Positions 11,405 to 20,874 of a stretch of DNA of 64,000 bases are shown here, one piece after another. The translations under genes and the position numbers were made by a program. Within the stretch, counting starts at the first letter, position 1, and every line of letters begins with the position of its first letter. Source of the DNA: Topomyia yanbarensis (taxonomy: Eukaryota > Arthropoda > Insecta > Diptera > Culicidae); the NCBI RefSeq assembly GCF_030247195.1, contig NC_080671.1, positions 107,681,845 through 107,745,844 of the forward strand, written 5' to 3'. Below the pieces are notes generated by a model. That model worked only from the letters and a program-made list of their open reading frames with translations, searched no databases and had not been told where the DNA came from.

Positions 11405-12491
11405 GACTCCGGTTTTCGGGAGCGATCTCCGGGCCTCCGGGTTTTACGTCAATTTCTCCGGGTTTGGGTGGAAGAAGCATAATTTCATTTTTTTGGAATT
11501 AATTGATTCTTTACAAAATATTTAAAAAGTCTAAGTTAACCATTACTCTGAATCCGATTTATTTTGCCCGACTAACCCTTCGTTTCAAGATGGCGAAGAT
11601 GAGTTCACCAAATATTGCTGATTTTTTTTTACAAAGCATGACAATAAAAAACAAATCAACTTTACTACAAATTAAGGAAAGTAATATTTCGCTATATGCT
11701 TCAATTGAAATGTAGCATCCCACTAAGTCGCTCACAATGGCGTAAAAACCCAAGTAACCAATAAGCATTATAACGTAGCCTAATATCTGCTTTAGATCCA
11801 CATATAAAGCTGTCTTAAAGAGCCGTGAAGCCCTGAATAATGATATAATGCTGATATTATGCCAGAAAAGGCGAAATATAGTCCTATTACTGTGCAGGGA
11901 TTGACAGTTCGTTTCAGCAGTACTAATGCTATTATATAGCACCAGCGCACAAATGTCAATTTTGAAAGCCTTATATTGGCAATACTAATACTATTATAAA
12001 GTTTTAGTTGGCTGTCATTGTCCGCCATGATTTTGAAACCATTTCTTATGTTTTCTTTCGGTATGATGAGCAAAAAGGAAAATTTTTAAAATAAGATGTG
12101 CTGTTTAAAACCGTAATTGTCTCTCTTCTAATGCATTGTAATGAATATCCTTAATCCTCCTTTTCGTTCTCACATAATATGAATGTTTTACGAAAATTAT
12201 CTTTAGTCAGTCTCAAACTGAGGTGCCTTGCCTCGTCCTTAACGGTAAGTGCGCTGCGTTTGCTCCCTAGACTATATTGCACATGTTCGATTGAAATGAA
12301 ATATGCCGAATATAATCTTCAAGTGACAAATTTACAGCTTTACTGTAACGTAATCATAAAAGGCGATTAAAGTGCTCTAAAATGCCGAGCAATCGCATTG
12401 ATTCCAATTTTCGTCTAGTTCCACTCAAAATCCACCACCCCCAAGGTCAATGAAAATCTCTGGTTCAAAGCCTCTCCAGAGGTGGCAACCC
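11405..12491 (+). mobile_element. Non-autonomous DNA element, GGGTTGCCACC family (copy 1, left end lost)
   Basis: The left part (GACTCCGGTTTTCGGGAGCG, then ATCTCCGGG) matches 62847-62960. The right part (GGCGATTAAAGTGCTCTAAAA to CCAGAGGTGGCAACCC) matches 63428-63559. The outer 28 bp or so of the left end, including the GGGTTGCCACC terminus seen in copy 2, is missing. The middle (11520-12330) has only short ORFs without domains, so this copy does not encode a transposase. Its right end directly abuts an ORF1-only retroelement. Confidence 0.65.
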
Positions 12492-13125
12492 CTACACCTG
12501 ATACTTGGAGAAACTTCTTCCCCGGTACTCCTAACGGCGTTTTTGTAGTGGGGATGCGGGTTGAAAGGCCTATATCCTCCTATTTGACAATAAAACTCAA
12601 AACTCACGGAACTACAATTATGCAAACTACGCTATGCACCCATGAGGGGCCAACTCCTACGTGCAAGTATTGTAATCAGGCAGGTCATCATGGACAACCT
12701 TGCGCGGAAGATGCAGAGACGCATCTCAACCGATTGCCAACTCATCTACGGCAAACCAACCCAAAACAGAGATTTCAATACCAATGCCTGAACCACAAAC
12801 GGAGGCCAAATTTATGGCAGCAGTTGCACAGACCATAATGACAACCACAAAAGATGCATCCAGTACCGCAAAATCAACTGTAAGCAACATTGGCAAGGAT
12901 TACAATAACAGCGATGTATTTACACTGGTCAACAATAAGTGCAAGAAACAGGGAAAAACATCTGATCGCGAACACCAAGCCGGCTTCGACCTGGACGTGA
13001 AAAACAAAAAAGGATTAAATGACCCCCCAGATGCAGATTGCCAGCAAACCCCGCGAAAGAAGGTCTCCGCTCGCAATAAAAATATATATTTGTTTATATT
13101 TTTATTTTTATTTTTACATTTGTAA
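12487..13125 (+). pseudogene. Gag-like ORF1 fragment with zinc knuckle
   Basis: Frame 12482-12838 reads TPDTWRNFFPGTPNGVFVVG and VERPISSYLTIK, followed by the knuckle CKYCNQAGHHGQPC (CX2CX4HX4C). The block before the knuckle is typical of ORF1 proteins of mosquito non-LTR elements. A frameshift near 12700 leads into frame 12700-13125, a Lys- and Ser-rich tail ending shortly after PRKKVSARNKN. Such proteins bind element RNA. Truncated at the N terminus and frameshifted. Confidence 0.65.
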
Positions 13126-13139
13126 ACATATAAAAGATC

Positions 13140-13172
13140 CACGGCTCCTTTAAGCTACCGCCATGAGCCGTG
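13140..13172 (+). other. 3'-terminal stem-loop of ORF1-only element
   Basis: CACGGCTC (13140-13147) pairs perfectly with GAGCCGTG (13165-13172) around a 17-nt loop containing TTTAAGCTACCGC. TCAAATAAA follows at once. A comparable stem, loop and TCAAATAAA occur at the 3' ends of the LOA copies here, consistent with an RT recognition element. Confidence 0.65.
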
Positions 13173-13425
13173 TCAAATAAACGAATTATAAAAAAATAAT
13201 TTTTCGCCGATAGCTGCATATGTCTCTGGCAGCACCGCTCAAGACGAATCCAATCAGAACAATTGCAATAACTTTAGCTTTATGGGTAATTCTTGCAGTA
13301 GTTGGCGCTCAAATAATAGTTAATAGTCACAGTAATTAGTCTTACTTATGTTTGTGAGGAAATCTTGTCTAACCCCAATGTTACAGTTGTTTGAAAATGT
13401 TGTTGCTTATAAACAACATGGACTA

Positions 13426-15032
13426 TAGAGTGGCTCGAATATGACATTTTTCAGCACAGCACTTTTTGAGTTCCTTTTGTAGTCCCAAATGCCTGTGCAA
13501 AGTTTGGAAGCGGTCGGTTGCTTCCCGGGTTTGCGTATTGCGTTCAAAGTTTGTATGGATTTTATTTATTAAGCATTTACATTTATAGCTTTATAAAACT
13601 ACAGTTCAAACCTTGGTTAACAACTTTGTCGAAGACGGTAACTAGTTACGAGTTTTCAAAAAATAGTTATAACGATTTGGTACGATACTTATGGTTCAAT
13701 CCAAATGCAGAAATTCATTATTTCTTTCAACACTGTCAGTACACCACGACACAGATAATTTAAACTTAAATAAATGAAAATATAGTCATCGCAGAGACTT
13801 GGTACGTTTGAATGAAATGTTAAGAATGAATTGCTGAATAACATAGACGTAGTCAGAAAATTAAAAGAAGAGGGGGTGTGGCTTGTGTGCTCCCCAGTTC
13901 TCTTTTTAGATAGTTTAGTATAACATAAGGAGCACATCTTCAACGCAGGTTTATACCGCCGAATTAAAAAATAATCTTACGTGTTTGAGTACTTCTATTT
14001 AAGGGCTCTACTGTTATCTCATTTAAAATGGTACAACGGTTTATAAGTTTTACATATTTTAAAACCCTATTTCTTAGCCGTTCAGAGTCAGAATTAAAAA
14101 AAATGCATATCCTTAGATTCCTTGAAGTCTCGGAATTGTTTCTCTTGAAGTTTTTGTTTGAGAATCTAGGAACGAAACCAGGATAATTACTTCAAACAAG
14201 CGTTGTTTTATGAAATTGATTTAGGTTCACGCAAAACAGAGGTGATCTTGGTGAACCAGAAATATACTTCAGGTTAGAACCCAACGCGATTTCCAGACCT
14301 GAGTTAGTTTTTGTCTCAAGGAAAAACAACACATAAATTTGTAGGTGTAAATCCTAAATATTGTAAATGTTATTTCCCACAACAAAGATAGTAGTATGAT
14401 TCATATTTGGGTCTATCAAAATATTAAGAAAGTTCAGTCGTTGACATTTACAAGGACGTAATGATTCTTTGTCTTATACAAAACAATCTAAAAAGGGACT
14501 GGGGAGTACACAAGCCCTCCCTCCTCCTTCTTTTCATTTTCTGACTACGTCTATGTTATTCAGCAATTCATTCTGAACATTTCATTCAAAGGTACCTAGT
14601 CTCTGCGATGAAAATATTCTCATTTATATAAGTTTTTAATGTCGATGTCGGTGGTGCACTGGCAGTGTTGGAAAAAGTAATCAATTTCTGCATTTGCATT
14701 TTACCATAAGTTTTAAAATCGTTATAACTATTTTTCGAAAACTCGTAGCTAGTTACGGTCTTCGACAAAGTTGTTAATCAAGGTTTGAAATATAGTTTTA
14801 TAAAGCTGGTTTTTCATATTCAGTGAAATAGGGATCTTTATTAACGTAAATGCAAAATAACTCATTTCTCCATATAAAATGCCATGCAAACTTTGAACGC
14901 AATGCGAAAACCCGAGAAGACCGTTCCCAAATTTTGCACAGGCATTTGGGACCATAAAAGGAACTAAAAAAGTGCTGTGCCCGCTAGTTTAAACCATTTT
15001 GAAGTTTTCCCATACAACCGCGAGCCACTCTA
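13426..15032. mobile_element. Foldback MITE with arms of about 500 bp
   Basis: The left arm (13426 to about 13915) and the right arm (about 14495-15032) are inverted copies, with landmarks such as AGAGTGGCTCG / CGAGCCACTCT at the ends, CAAATGCCTGTGCAAA / TTTGCACAGGCATTTG, and CATAGACGTAGTCAGAAAA / TTTTCTGACTACGTCTATG near the inner edge. The middle (13915-14495) is unique and non-coding. TA lies next to both GAGTGGCTCG termini; I find no longer target duplication. No transposase is present. Confidence 0.75.
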
Positions 15033-15687
15033 GTAAGCATGGTAAACTACGAAAAGTTAGTCTTTAGAAAACATTTTCATAATTGTTGTAAGTCAGTAGG
15101 AATTAAGTACAATGCAATAAAACTGTAAGGAGAAAAAACGATAAATCGAAGAGTTAGAGTTGGTAGAATTTATTATTATTGACATATATCACGTAGAGAA
15201 CCTAATAACCTTACTGAATTCAAATTTACATTCCATCAAAAAAGGAAGGGAGACCCAATTTAAAATGCTCTGGTAAAATGCACTCGAACAGGACTTTATG
15301 AAATTCGACAGCACTACTAGAAGGGAATGGAATAAAACAGTGATAGACAAAGAAAAACTGAAAATAAAAGCAGAGGAAATATATGAAATGAATGAAAGCG
15401 AAATTTTGAAAGGGGAGTTATTAGGAGAGTAAAAAATAAACATTGGCAAATAAAGAAAGAGTATGTGATCGGTAACATAGAAATGACAAACCAAAACATT
15501 GTAGAAAATCTTGTCATATCTATTGGATGGTTAAAATAATACATCATGATTGGAAAAGAGGGAGACCATCTGAGCACCCTTTAAAACGTATTGGATGGGG
15601 AAAGTGGGAATGCCAGCTCCCTATTATAATAATGCGTGGAAAATAAGCGGTCTCATCTCTTCACCCATTGAGACATCTCTTCATATA
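15033..15687. other. No gene; purine-rich on plus strand
   Basis: A-rich and G-rich on the plus strand between 15290 and 15460. No coding similarity was recognised. Confidence 0.35.
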
Positions 15688-15706
15688 TCGTCGCTGTTGT
15701 GCTATC
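15688..15706 (+). repeat. Orphan terminal repeat of the CGTCGCTG element family
   Basis: CGTCGCTGTTGTGCTATCT is identical to the first 19 bp of the 38-bp terminal inverted repeat of the element at 45470-50371. It adjoins the (GAGCTT)n tail of the minus-strand SINE, so the SINE probably landed in, or next to, a copy of that element. Confidence 0.6.
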
Positions 15707-16059
15707 TGAGCTTGAGCTTGAGCTTGTGCGACCACCCCTGGCTGCTACTCCGTTATCGATCTGAGCTAGCTGAAGTTGCACAGGGAATCATTAGACAATT
15801 TTGATTGGGAGTAGCGAAATTTCTTTCAATGTGCAACTCCTGGTAATCCTAAACTGTTTTATTGATCAATACCAGCGCTAGCCAGGCCCGGATGTAGATC
15901 GCGGAAGGAAAAAGAAGGAATGTTAGTCCAATACTTGCTTTTGCTAGAGGCCGTATATACTACTGCTCACTTCACAAGTATCACGGGAGGAGGATATTTG
16001 TTAGTAAGTATAGGTTAGTTGGATTCTACACTGAAGTTTTTTTTTATGCGGGGGATACG

Positions 16060-16195
16060 TACCGCATAAAAAAAATCCGCATAAAAAGACCGCATAACTT
16101 TGAAAATTCGCATAAAATAAAACCGCATAACTTTGAAAATCCGCATAAAAAACTGCATAATTTTGAAAATCCGCATAAAAAAACACATAAGGTGT
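16060..16195 (+). repeat. Tandem repeat, unit about 34 bp (CCGCATAACTTTGAAAAT)
   Basis: Three to four imperfect units combining CGCATAACTTTGAAAAT with CGCATAAAAAA. ORFs on the minus strand here encode YADFQSYAVF-like repeats and are artefacts. A second array of the same unit lies at 17531-17690. Confidence 0.8.
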
Positions 16196-16439
16196 GAAAT
16201 ATTTTTCAATATTAAGAGCCATAGTACTCAAGGTAGAGCAAGGATTTGAAGTAAGAAAGTTTAGAGAAAAGCGTGGAGTAGGGTCATATGAGCAAGCTTA
16301 GAGTTTCTCGGCTACTTAACTCTTTTTCTTCTGCAACGCAGGTGTCAAGATCTTTTGGCATTAAATGCGAATCACCTGAGTCTGCGGCATGTCCAGACAA
16401 GCGTAAAGTCACTTAATGACTTATGCTGTCGGAACCGTG

Positions 16440-17190
16440 ACTCCCCGGAATCGCAAGACTAACCTCGGAACCTAACCGACCAGCATCGAGATAACGATTT
16501 CGAGAGAAATTTCAACGTCGGGAAATTTCTCCGTCGGAGTAGACTAGGCCCACCACCGGGGACTAGTAGAATAGATCAGGAAGTAGCTCCGGCAGATGCT
16601 CGTCGGGGCGCCTGTCAACTGGAAATCACCCTCCACCAAGAATCGCAGGACCGACCTCGACATCTGCCCGGGTAGCATCGGTTTCGGAAGATCTTCCACT
16701 GCCAGGGAACTCTTCGTCGGAGTAGGAAAGATCCACAGTCGTGGACTATTGAGTAGTCCGTAGCAAATCGCCGGCTTCAATCATCGGGGCGCCAATGAAC
16801 CGGACGCAATCCTCCACCGGGAATCGCTGGACTGACCTCGACATTCTGCTGGACTGCATCTAAGGAAGAATAACGTGTCCGTCAACGGTTGCAGGAGACA
16901 TTCTCTCGTCGGGGAACTCATCGCCTAGGTAGGCTAGCTCCACTCTCGGGAACTACGCCGAGTAGCACCGAACGCGACAGACCCTGGTCGTTGGGGCACC
17001 AGTGAACCGGAAGCCACCCTCCAACAAGCGTGATCAGGCAAATGTCGGACTTCTTGGTGGAGTTTAGAGGAATAGGGTTCAGAGTTATCTTCTCTGTTCA
17101 GAGTCCCTCACTCTGGCACACGATGGACGAAATCGGTACTATGGTGTAACTACTGAACGTGTGCCGGGTCGGCGTAAAAGCTTTATCACC
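16440..17190 (+). mobile_element. R1-type retrotransposon 3' UTR with tandem repeats of about 190 bp
   Basis: Imperfect units recur two to three times: CGTCGGAGTAG, then a CCAC...GGGACTA block, then TCGGGGCGCC, GTGAACCGGA-like and CACCCTCCACC blocks. The same repeats follow the C terminus of the R1-type ORF2 at 55275-55560 (there on the minus strand), so this is the 3' UTR of that family without its coding part. It ends in AAGTAAAAAAAAATACACGC, where an A-rich tail meets an ACAC-like microsatellite. Confidence 0.65.
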
Positions 17191-17335
17191 AAGTAAAAAA
17201 AAATACACGCTCAGAGACTTTTTCTGATCTTGCCGAACTGAGTTAAATGGTATAAGAGATTCGGCTCTGCGGGCATCGGTTAAAAAGTCGCAATTCCGAC
17301 CGATTGCATAAGTTTTATTATGAGAAAGGTAAAAA
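17191..17335 (-). repeat. CTTTCTC-type repeat head (minus)
   Basis: In reverse complement this reads CCTTTCTCATAATAAAACTT and then TTATGCAATCGG, followed by AACTCAGTTCGGCAAGATCAG. It matches the family at 22827-22945, where the microsatellite begins at the equivalent point. Confidence 0.6.
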
Positions 17336-17530
17336 GGTATTCAGTCATTTTCTGTTTTTATTTTCACTGCATCAAGAATGCTTCTCATATCCTTAACCCA
17401 AACACTAGTAATTTATAACCTAAAATAAAAATATGAACATTTTATGTCTTTTGTTTAAGCATGTGCATTCATGAGGATCTATCTTTCGATAAAAGTCGCT
17501 TCATGTGATGACCTAGAAATAAAAAGGAAG

Positions 17531-17690
17531 CTGCATAAAAAGAATCGCATAACTTTGAAAATTCGTATAAAAAACCGCATAACTTTGAAAATCCGCATTA
17601 AAAAAACCGCATAACTTTGAAAATCCGCATAAAAACCGCATAACTTTGAAAATCCGCATAAAAATGTCGCATAAAAAAACCGCATAAAAA
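17531..17690 (+). repeat. Tandem repeat array, CCGCATAACTTTGAAAAT unit (second array)
   Basis: About five units in the right half of the palindromic element, in the same plus-strand reading as the array at 16060-16195 although the flanking arms are inverted. The arrays therefore expanded or moved independently of the arms. Confidence 0.75.
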
Positions 17691-18555
17691 CCGGTCGGTT
17701 CCGACAGCATGAAGTAACAAGTTACTTTACGCTTGTCCGGACATGCCGTAGACTCAAGTGATTCGCATTTCTAATGCCAAAAGACCCTGACTCCTACGGT
17801 AGCAGACAAAGGGTTAAGTCGCCGGTGAGCTCTAAGCTTGCATATATGATCCTTCCACCCTTTTCTAAAACTTTCTCCCTTCAACACCTTGCTCTCCCTT
17901 GAGTACTATGGCTCTAAATGTTGAAAAATATACTTCACCTTCCAGTCCATTGCTAATTAAATGCCGTAAAAACTGTTAAAAAACTGCATAAAAAAAGTCT
18001 TCAGTGTACTTCTTCATTACCGACGCCAGAGAGGTGCCTCCACTATCTGGACTAGCTTATCGATCCATCAACTTATGCACTGCGGACCATCGGCCTTAGT
18101 TCCCTTCCGAAGGAAGACGTGATCACAGATGTTTTCACCTCAGAAAAATCTTAACGACCTCGGCTGGAATTTAACCCAGACCAACTGGAATGAGTGGCGG
18201 TCACGCTTACCACTCAAGCACCGGCGCCTTCTGAGAAGTACCTTTATGGAAATACGGTTCTTGAACCAAAGTTATAGAAGCTTTCTTTCCTACACACTGA
18301 TGGTGGGTTCCCATATCCAGGGCCGGCAGAATACTTTTTTACCGAGTGGGTAGTAAGATTCGGAGTAATTTCTACTCTTATCGATGAAAATTTAGACATG
18401 GCGTGTGTAAATGAAAACTCCCTAATAACGAAAACTCCCTGATAATAGCTTGTATTAATTTGAAAACACCCTTTGTTAACGGGCTGTATGACCGACGGTT
18501 TAGCGAAAATGTGTTTATTGATTACTGATACTACATAGAACATTTGTACAGCTAA

Positions 18556-18944
18556 GTACCAATCCGAGGGGCAAGCACTAAATCTTGAATACGACGCAGT
18601 GCCGAAAGTAGAACATAATTAGTTACTTTAAGTACCATTAAATACCATAAAGTACATTAAGTACCGCAAATATTTAAAAAATGCGTATCAAATTCATTGT
18701 ACTTTAACTACAGGCAAGATTTTAAGTACAGCGCCTTTGTACTTTAAATGTAAAAAATATTTTAATTACCGCCAATATGTACTTTAAATACTCACACATC
18801 GACAATAACTACATTAAGTACCATATTAAGTACAACAGAAGTAGCTTTAAATACTTTCATTATTTACTTCAATTATATTCAAAATACGTGGGTATTTTCA
18901 GTACGATGCACTCAAACCTTCTAGTGCTTGCCCCTCGTACCAAT
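18556..18944. mobile_element. MITE with GTACCAAT duplication and AAGTAC-rich interior
   Basis: GTACCAAT occurs at 18556-18563 and 18937-18944. The termini are GAGGGGCAAGCACTA (from 18567) and TAGTGCTTGCCCCTC (to 18936). The inside is filled with TTAAGTACC, AAAGTACATTAAG and similar words, some of them inverted. The 8-bp duplication suggests a hAT-type non-autonomous element. It sits in the left arm of the larger hAT element, near or inside the LOA 5' region. Confidence 0.7.
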
Positions 18945-19029
18945 TACTCCATTCTTTTCAATTTCGTTGCATTCCCTGCGATAGAATCTTCTTTGGAGGA
19001 TATTGAAGCCCGCATGATAATATTGACTA

Positions 19030-19512
19030 ATGGGGAGGTATCTCCGACGACCGACAGTGAACGATTTGAGTATTTCTCCGATTACAAAAATAATGCCGAA
19101 AAGTCTACATTTCAGTACAAACCATAACCATTCAATACAACCGGCCCTTGGACGGTATACTTCTGGACCAAAGGTAAGCCACTTAACATCATTCATATAT
19201 CGCATGATCAAACTAAACAACACTCGGACGTGTACGAATAAGTATTTGTATACGTACCCGCCCGGGAAGTAGAGATTGATGGTGTAGTCCAGAACCCTTC
19301 GCTTAAGTCAGTGAAAATTCTGGTATTCAAGCAATTGCGTTAAGCAACAATCGAGGAGTATAAGAAAACAATTTATTTTCCATTTGCTTCATTTCGAGTC
19401 TTTCGCCGGATCTGTTCTTCTAAACTTTGTTCTTTTGAATGGGACTCGTCTAGCTGTTCGCCTTTTTGTGCATGAACTACCGACGTTGCAAACAATAGGG
19501 TTATATAGTTAC
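19030..19512 (+). pseudogene. LOA-type ORF1, N-terminal part (copy 1)
   Basis: Shifting frames give GEVSPTTDSERFEYFSD, then GPWTVYFWTKGKPLNIIHIS (compare IFFRTKEKNCLNLLQIS in the copy at 52.8 kb), then FVYVPAREVEIDGVVQNPSL, then LLNFVLLNGTRLAVRLFV up to the insertion point. A segment before FVYVPAREV is missing. This is the RNA-binding Gag-like protein, inactivated. Confidence 0.7.
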
Positions 19513-20695
19513 TAGAGTGACAGAAAAAAATGACCCCCATCGGCCCACCCCTGAGTCGATTCCTAGTCCCACCAGGAGTGTCTGCTCCAAATTTGAGCCA
19601 AATCGAACAAGTCTAGCTACCGGACCAACGTGCTTGAAGTTTGTATGGGATTTTTCGACAATTTACATGGAGAAAACCCACTTGCACACATTTTCGCCGC
19701 TAGGTGGCACTGTATACATCAGATTATCACCAAAAGCGAAACTTAAGAAGATAATTTTATTATCTACAACTTTGTTGAAGACTGCAAAGCGATCCGACTC
19801 CAATAGGAAAAGTTATTAAACTTTCAACGAAGTGATGTCTGAGTCAGTTTTGCATGGGGCCTAGCAGTGCATGGTAGTGTATCAGTACTAGGTTCTAACA
19901 AACTAAACATTTTTATGGAATAATGGTTAGATAGAGCTGAATAGTATAATCGGAAGAATTGTAGTACATAATACGAGCTATGTTTTGGTTAGAAAATTGT
20001 AGTTCCAGATCTGACCGCATAGATGGCGCCAACACTAACTTTTCAACGAAGAGAGATAGAAATTAGGTGTCTTCTACAAAGTTGTAGAACAAGAATATTG
20101 CAGTAATTCTTCTAAACATCTCGATATTCTATCTCTCTCCGTTGAAAAGTTTGTGTTGGCGCCATCTATGCGGTCACAGATTGAACTAAAATTTTCTAAC
20201 CAAAACATAACTCGTATTATGTACTGCAATTCTTCCGAACATACTATTCAGCTAAATCTAACCATTAATCCACAAAAATGTTTAGTTTGTTAGAACCTAG
20301 TACTGATACAGTATCATGCACTGCTAGGCCCCATGCAAAACTGACTCAGACATTACTTCGTTAAAAGTTTAATAACTTTTCCTATTGGAGTCGGATCGCT
20401 TTGTAGTCTTCAACAAAGTTGTAGATAATAAAATTATCTTCTTAAGTTTCACTTTTGGTGATAATCTGATGTATACAGTGCCACCTAGCGGTGAAAATGT
20501 GAGCAAGATGGTTTTCTCTATGTAAATTGTCGAAAAATCCCATACAAACTTCAAGCACGTTGGTCCGGTAGCTAGACTTGTCCGATTTGCTTCAAATTTG
20601 GAGCAAGTACTCCTGGTGGGACTAGGAATCGACTCAGGGGTGGGCCGATTGAGTTTTCAAAAATTCATTATTTTTCTGGGCAGTCTAATAGTTAC
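19505..20695. mobile_element. Near-perfect palindromic hAT-type MITE, 1175 bp
   Basis: ATAGTTAC is duplicated at 19505-19512 and 20688-20695. The element (19513-20687) starts TAGAGTGACAG and ends CTGGGCAGTCTA, matching the loose hAT end rule. Arms of about 570 bp meet near 20090 at CTTCTACAAAGTTGTAGAA, itself a palindrome. Transcripts could fold into a very long hairpin. It interrupts LOA ORF1 just before its zinc knuckles. A damaged relative of one arm lies at 34262-34450. No coding capacity. Confidence 0.85.
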
Positions 20696-20874
20696 CCATT
20701 GTAGAAATAAGGCACGGAGCGGAAAATGCGGAGAGAATCGTGAAAAGTTTTTCTTCTGTGGAGAGACTCCGCATGAACTGTCGACATATCCCACATATAA
20801 AAATGAGACGGGCAAATATTGAAGCCTTCCTTTGAGATCCACTCTGAGAAGAAATGCTAAAGAGGGCTACGCCA
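20688..20874 (+). pseudogene. LOA-type ORF1 knuckle region (copy 1)
   Basis: Reads HCRNKARSGKCGENREKFFF, then CGETPHELSTYPTYKNETGK, then MLKRATP up to the foldback element. CGKCGEN and CxYCG-type ligands are partly replaced (CRNKARSGKC for CxNKxRCGKC). This continues the ORF1 interrupted at 19512. Confidence 0.7.

Larger units (their letters stand above)
12487..13200 (+). mobile_element. ORF1-only non-LTR-like element, copy 1 (5' truncated)
   Basis: The element contains the C-terminal half of a Gag-like ORF1 and then passes, with no RT sequence, into a short 3' UTR with a stem-loop (13140-13172) and the tail TCAAATAAACG plus A-rich DNA. The copy at 39199-40556 has the same order. Its 5' side is lost at the end of the DNA element ending at 12491. 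Confidence 0.6.
16027..18008. mobile_element. Palindromic TA-flanked DNA element (TIR CACTGAAG) inside the SINE
   Basis: The termini are CACTGAAGTTTTTTTTTATG (16029 on) and its near inverse ending at 18006, with TA on both sides (16027-16028 and 18007-18008). Removing it restores the SINE reading GGATTCTACTTCTTC, so the target duplication is TA. Each arm carries tandem repeats built from CCGCATAACTTTGAAAAT and a domain with ATTAAGAGCCATAGTACTC and GGCATGTCCGGACAAGCG (16195-16439; inverted at 17695-17930). The centre holds an R1-type 3' UTR and a CTTTCTC-type block. No transposase is seen; the TA target suggests mobilisation by a Tc1/mariner-like enzyme. Confidence 0.8.
15707..18226 (-). mobile_element. 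tRNA-derived SINE (minus strand), split by a 2-kb element
   Basis: Without the TA-flanked insertion (16029-18006) the SINE is about 540 bp. On the minus strand the head starts near 18226 with GGCGCCGG, then TTGAGTGGTAAGCG (A-box-like) and GGTCTGGGTTAAATTCC (B-box-like), as in tRNA-derived SINEs transcribed by RNA polymerase III. The body contains CCTCCTCCCGTGATACTTGTG, shared with the copies at 24638-25017 and 30390-30635. The tail is (AGCTCA)n. It resembles the Feilai class of Aedes SINEs; that name is my inference. Confidence 0.7.

Noticed and set aside
13689..13943. Short ORFs in the 13.4-kb foldback element
   Set aside because: They lie in the inverted arms, differ between arms and have no domains.
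13426..15032. hAT assignment for the 13.4-kb foldback element
   Set aside because: The end word TAGAGTGG fits hAT loosely, but the 8 bp on the two sides (ATGGACTA and GTAAGCAT) are not duplicates, so the superfamily is left open.
16001..17710. Repeat-rich ORFs and CRISPR-like arrays near 16.1 and 17.6 kb
   Set aside because: The 34-bp units vary, have no unique spacers, sit in a transposable element of an insect genome, and the ORFs change frame freely. They are ordinary tandem repeats.
18050..18226. Possible tRNA gene at the SINE head
   Set aside because: A- and B-box-like words are present, but the sequence does not close into a tRNA cloverleaf by eye and continues into the SINE body and tail.
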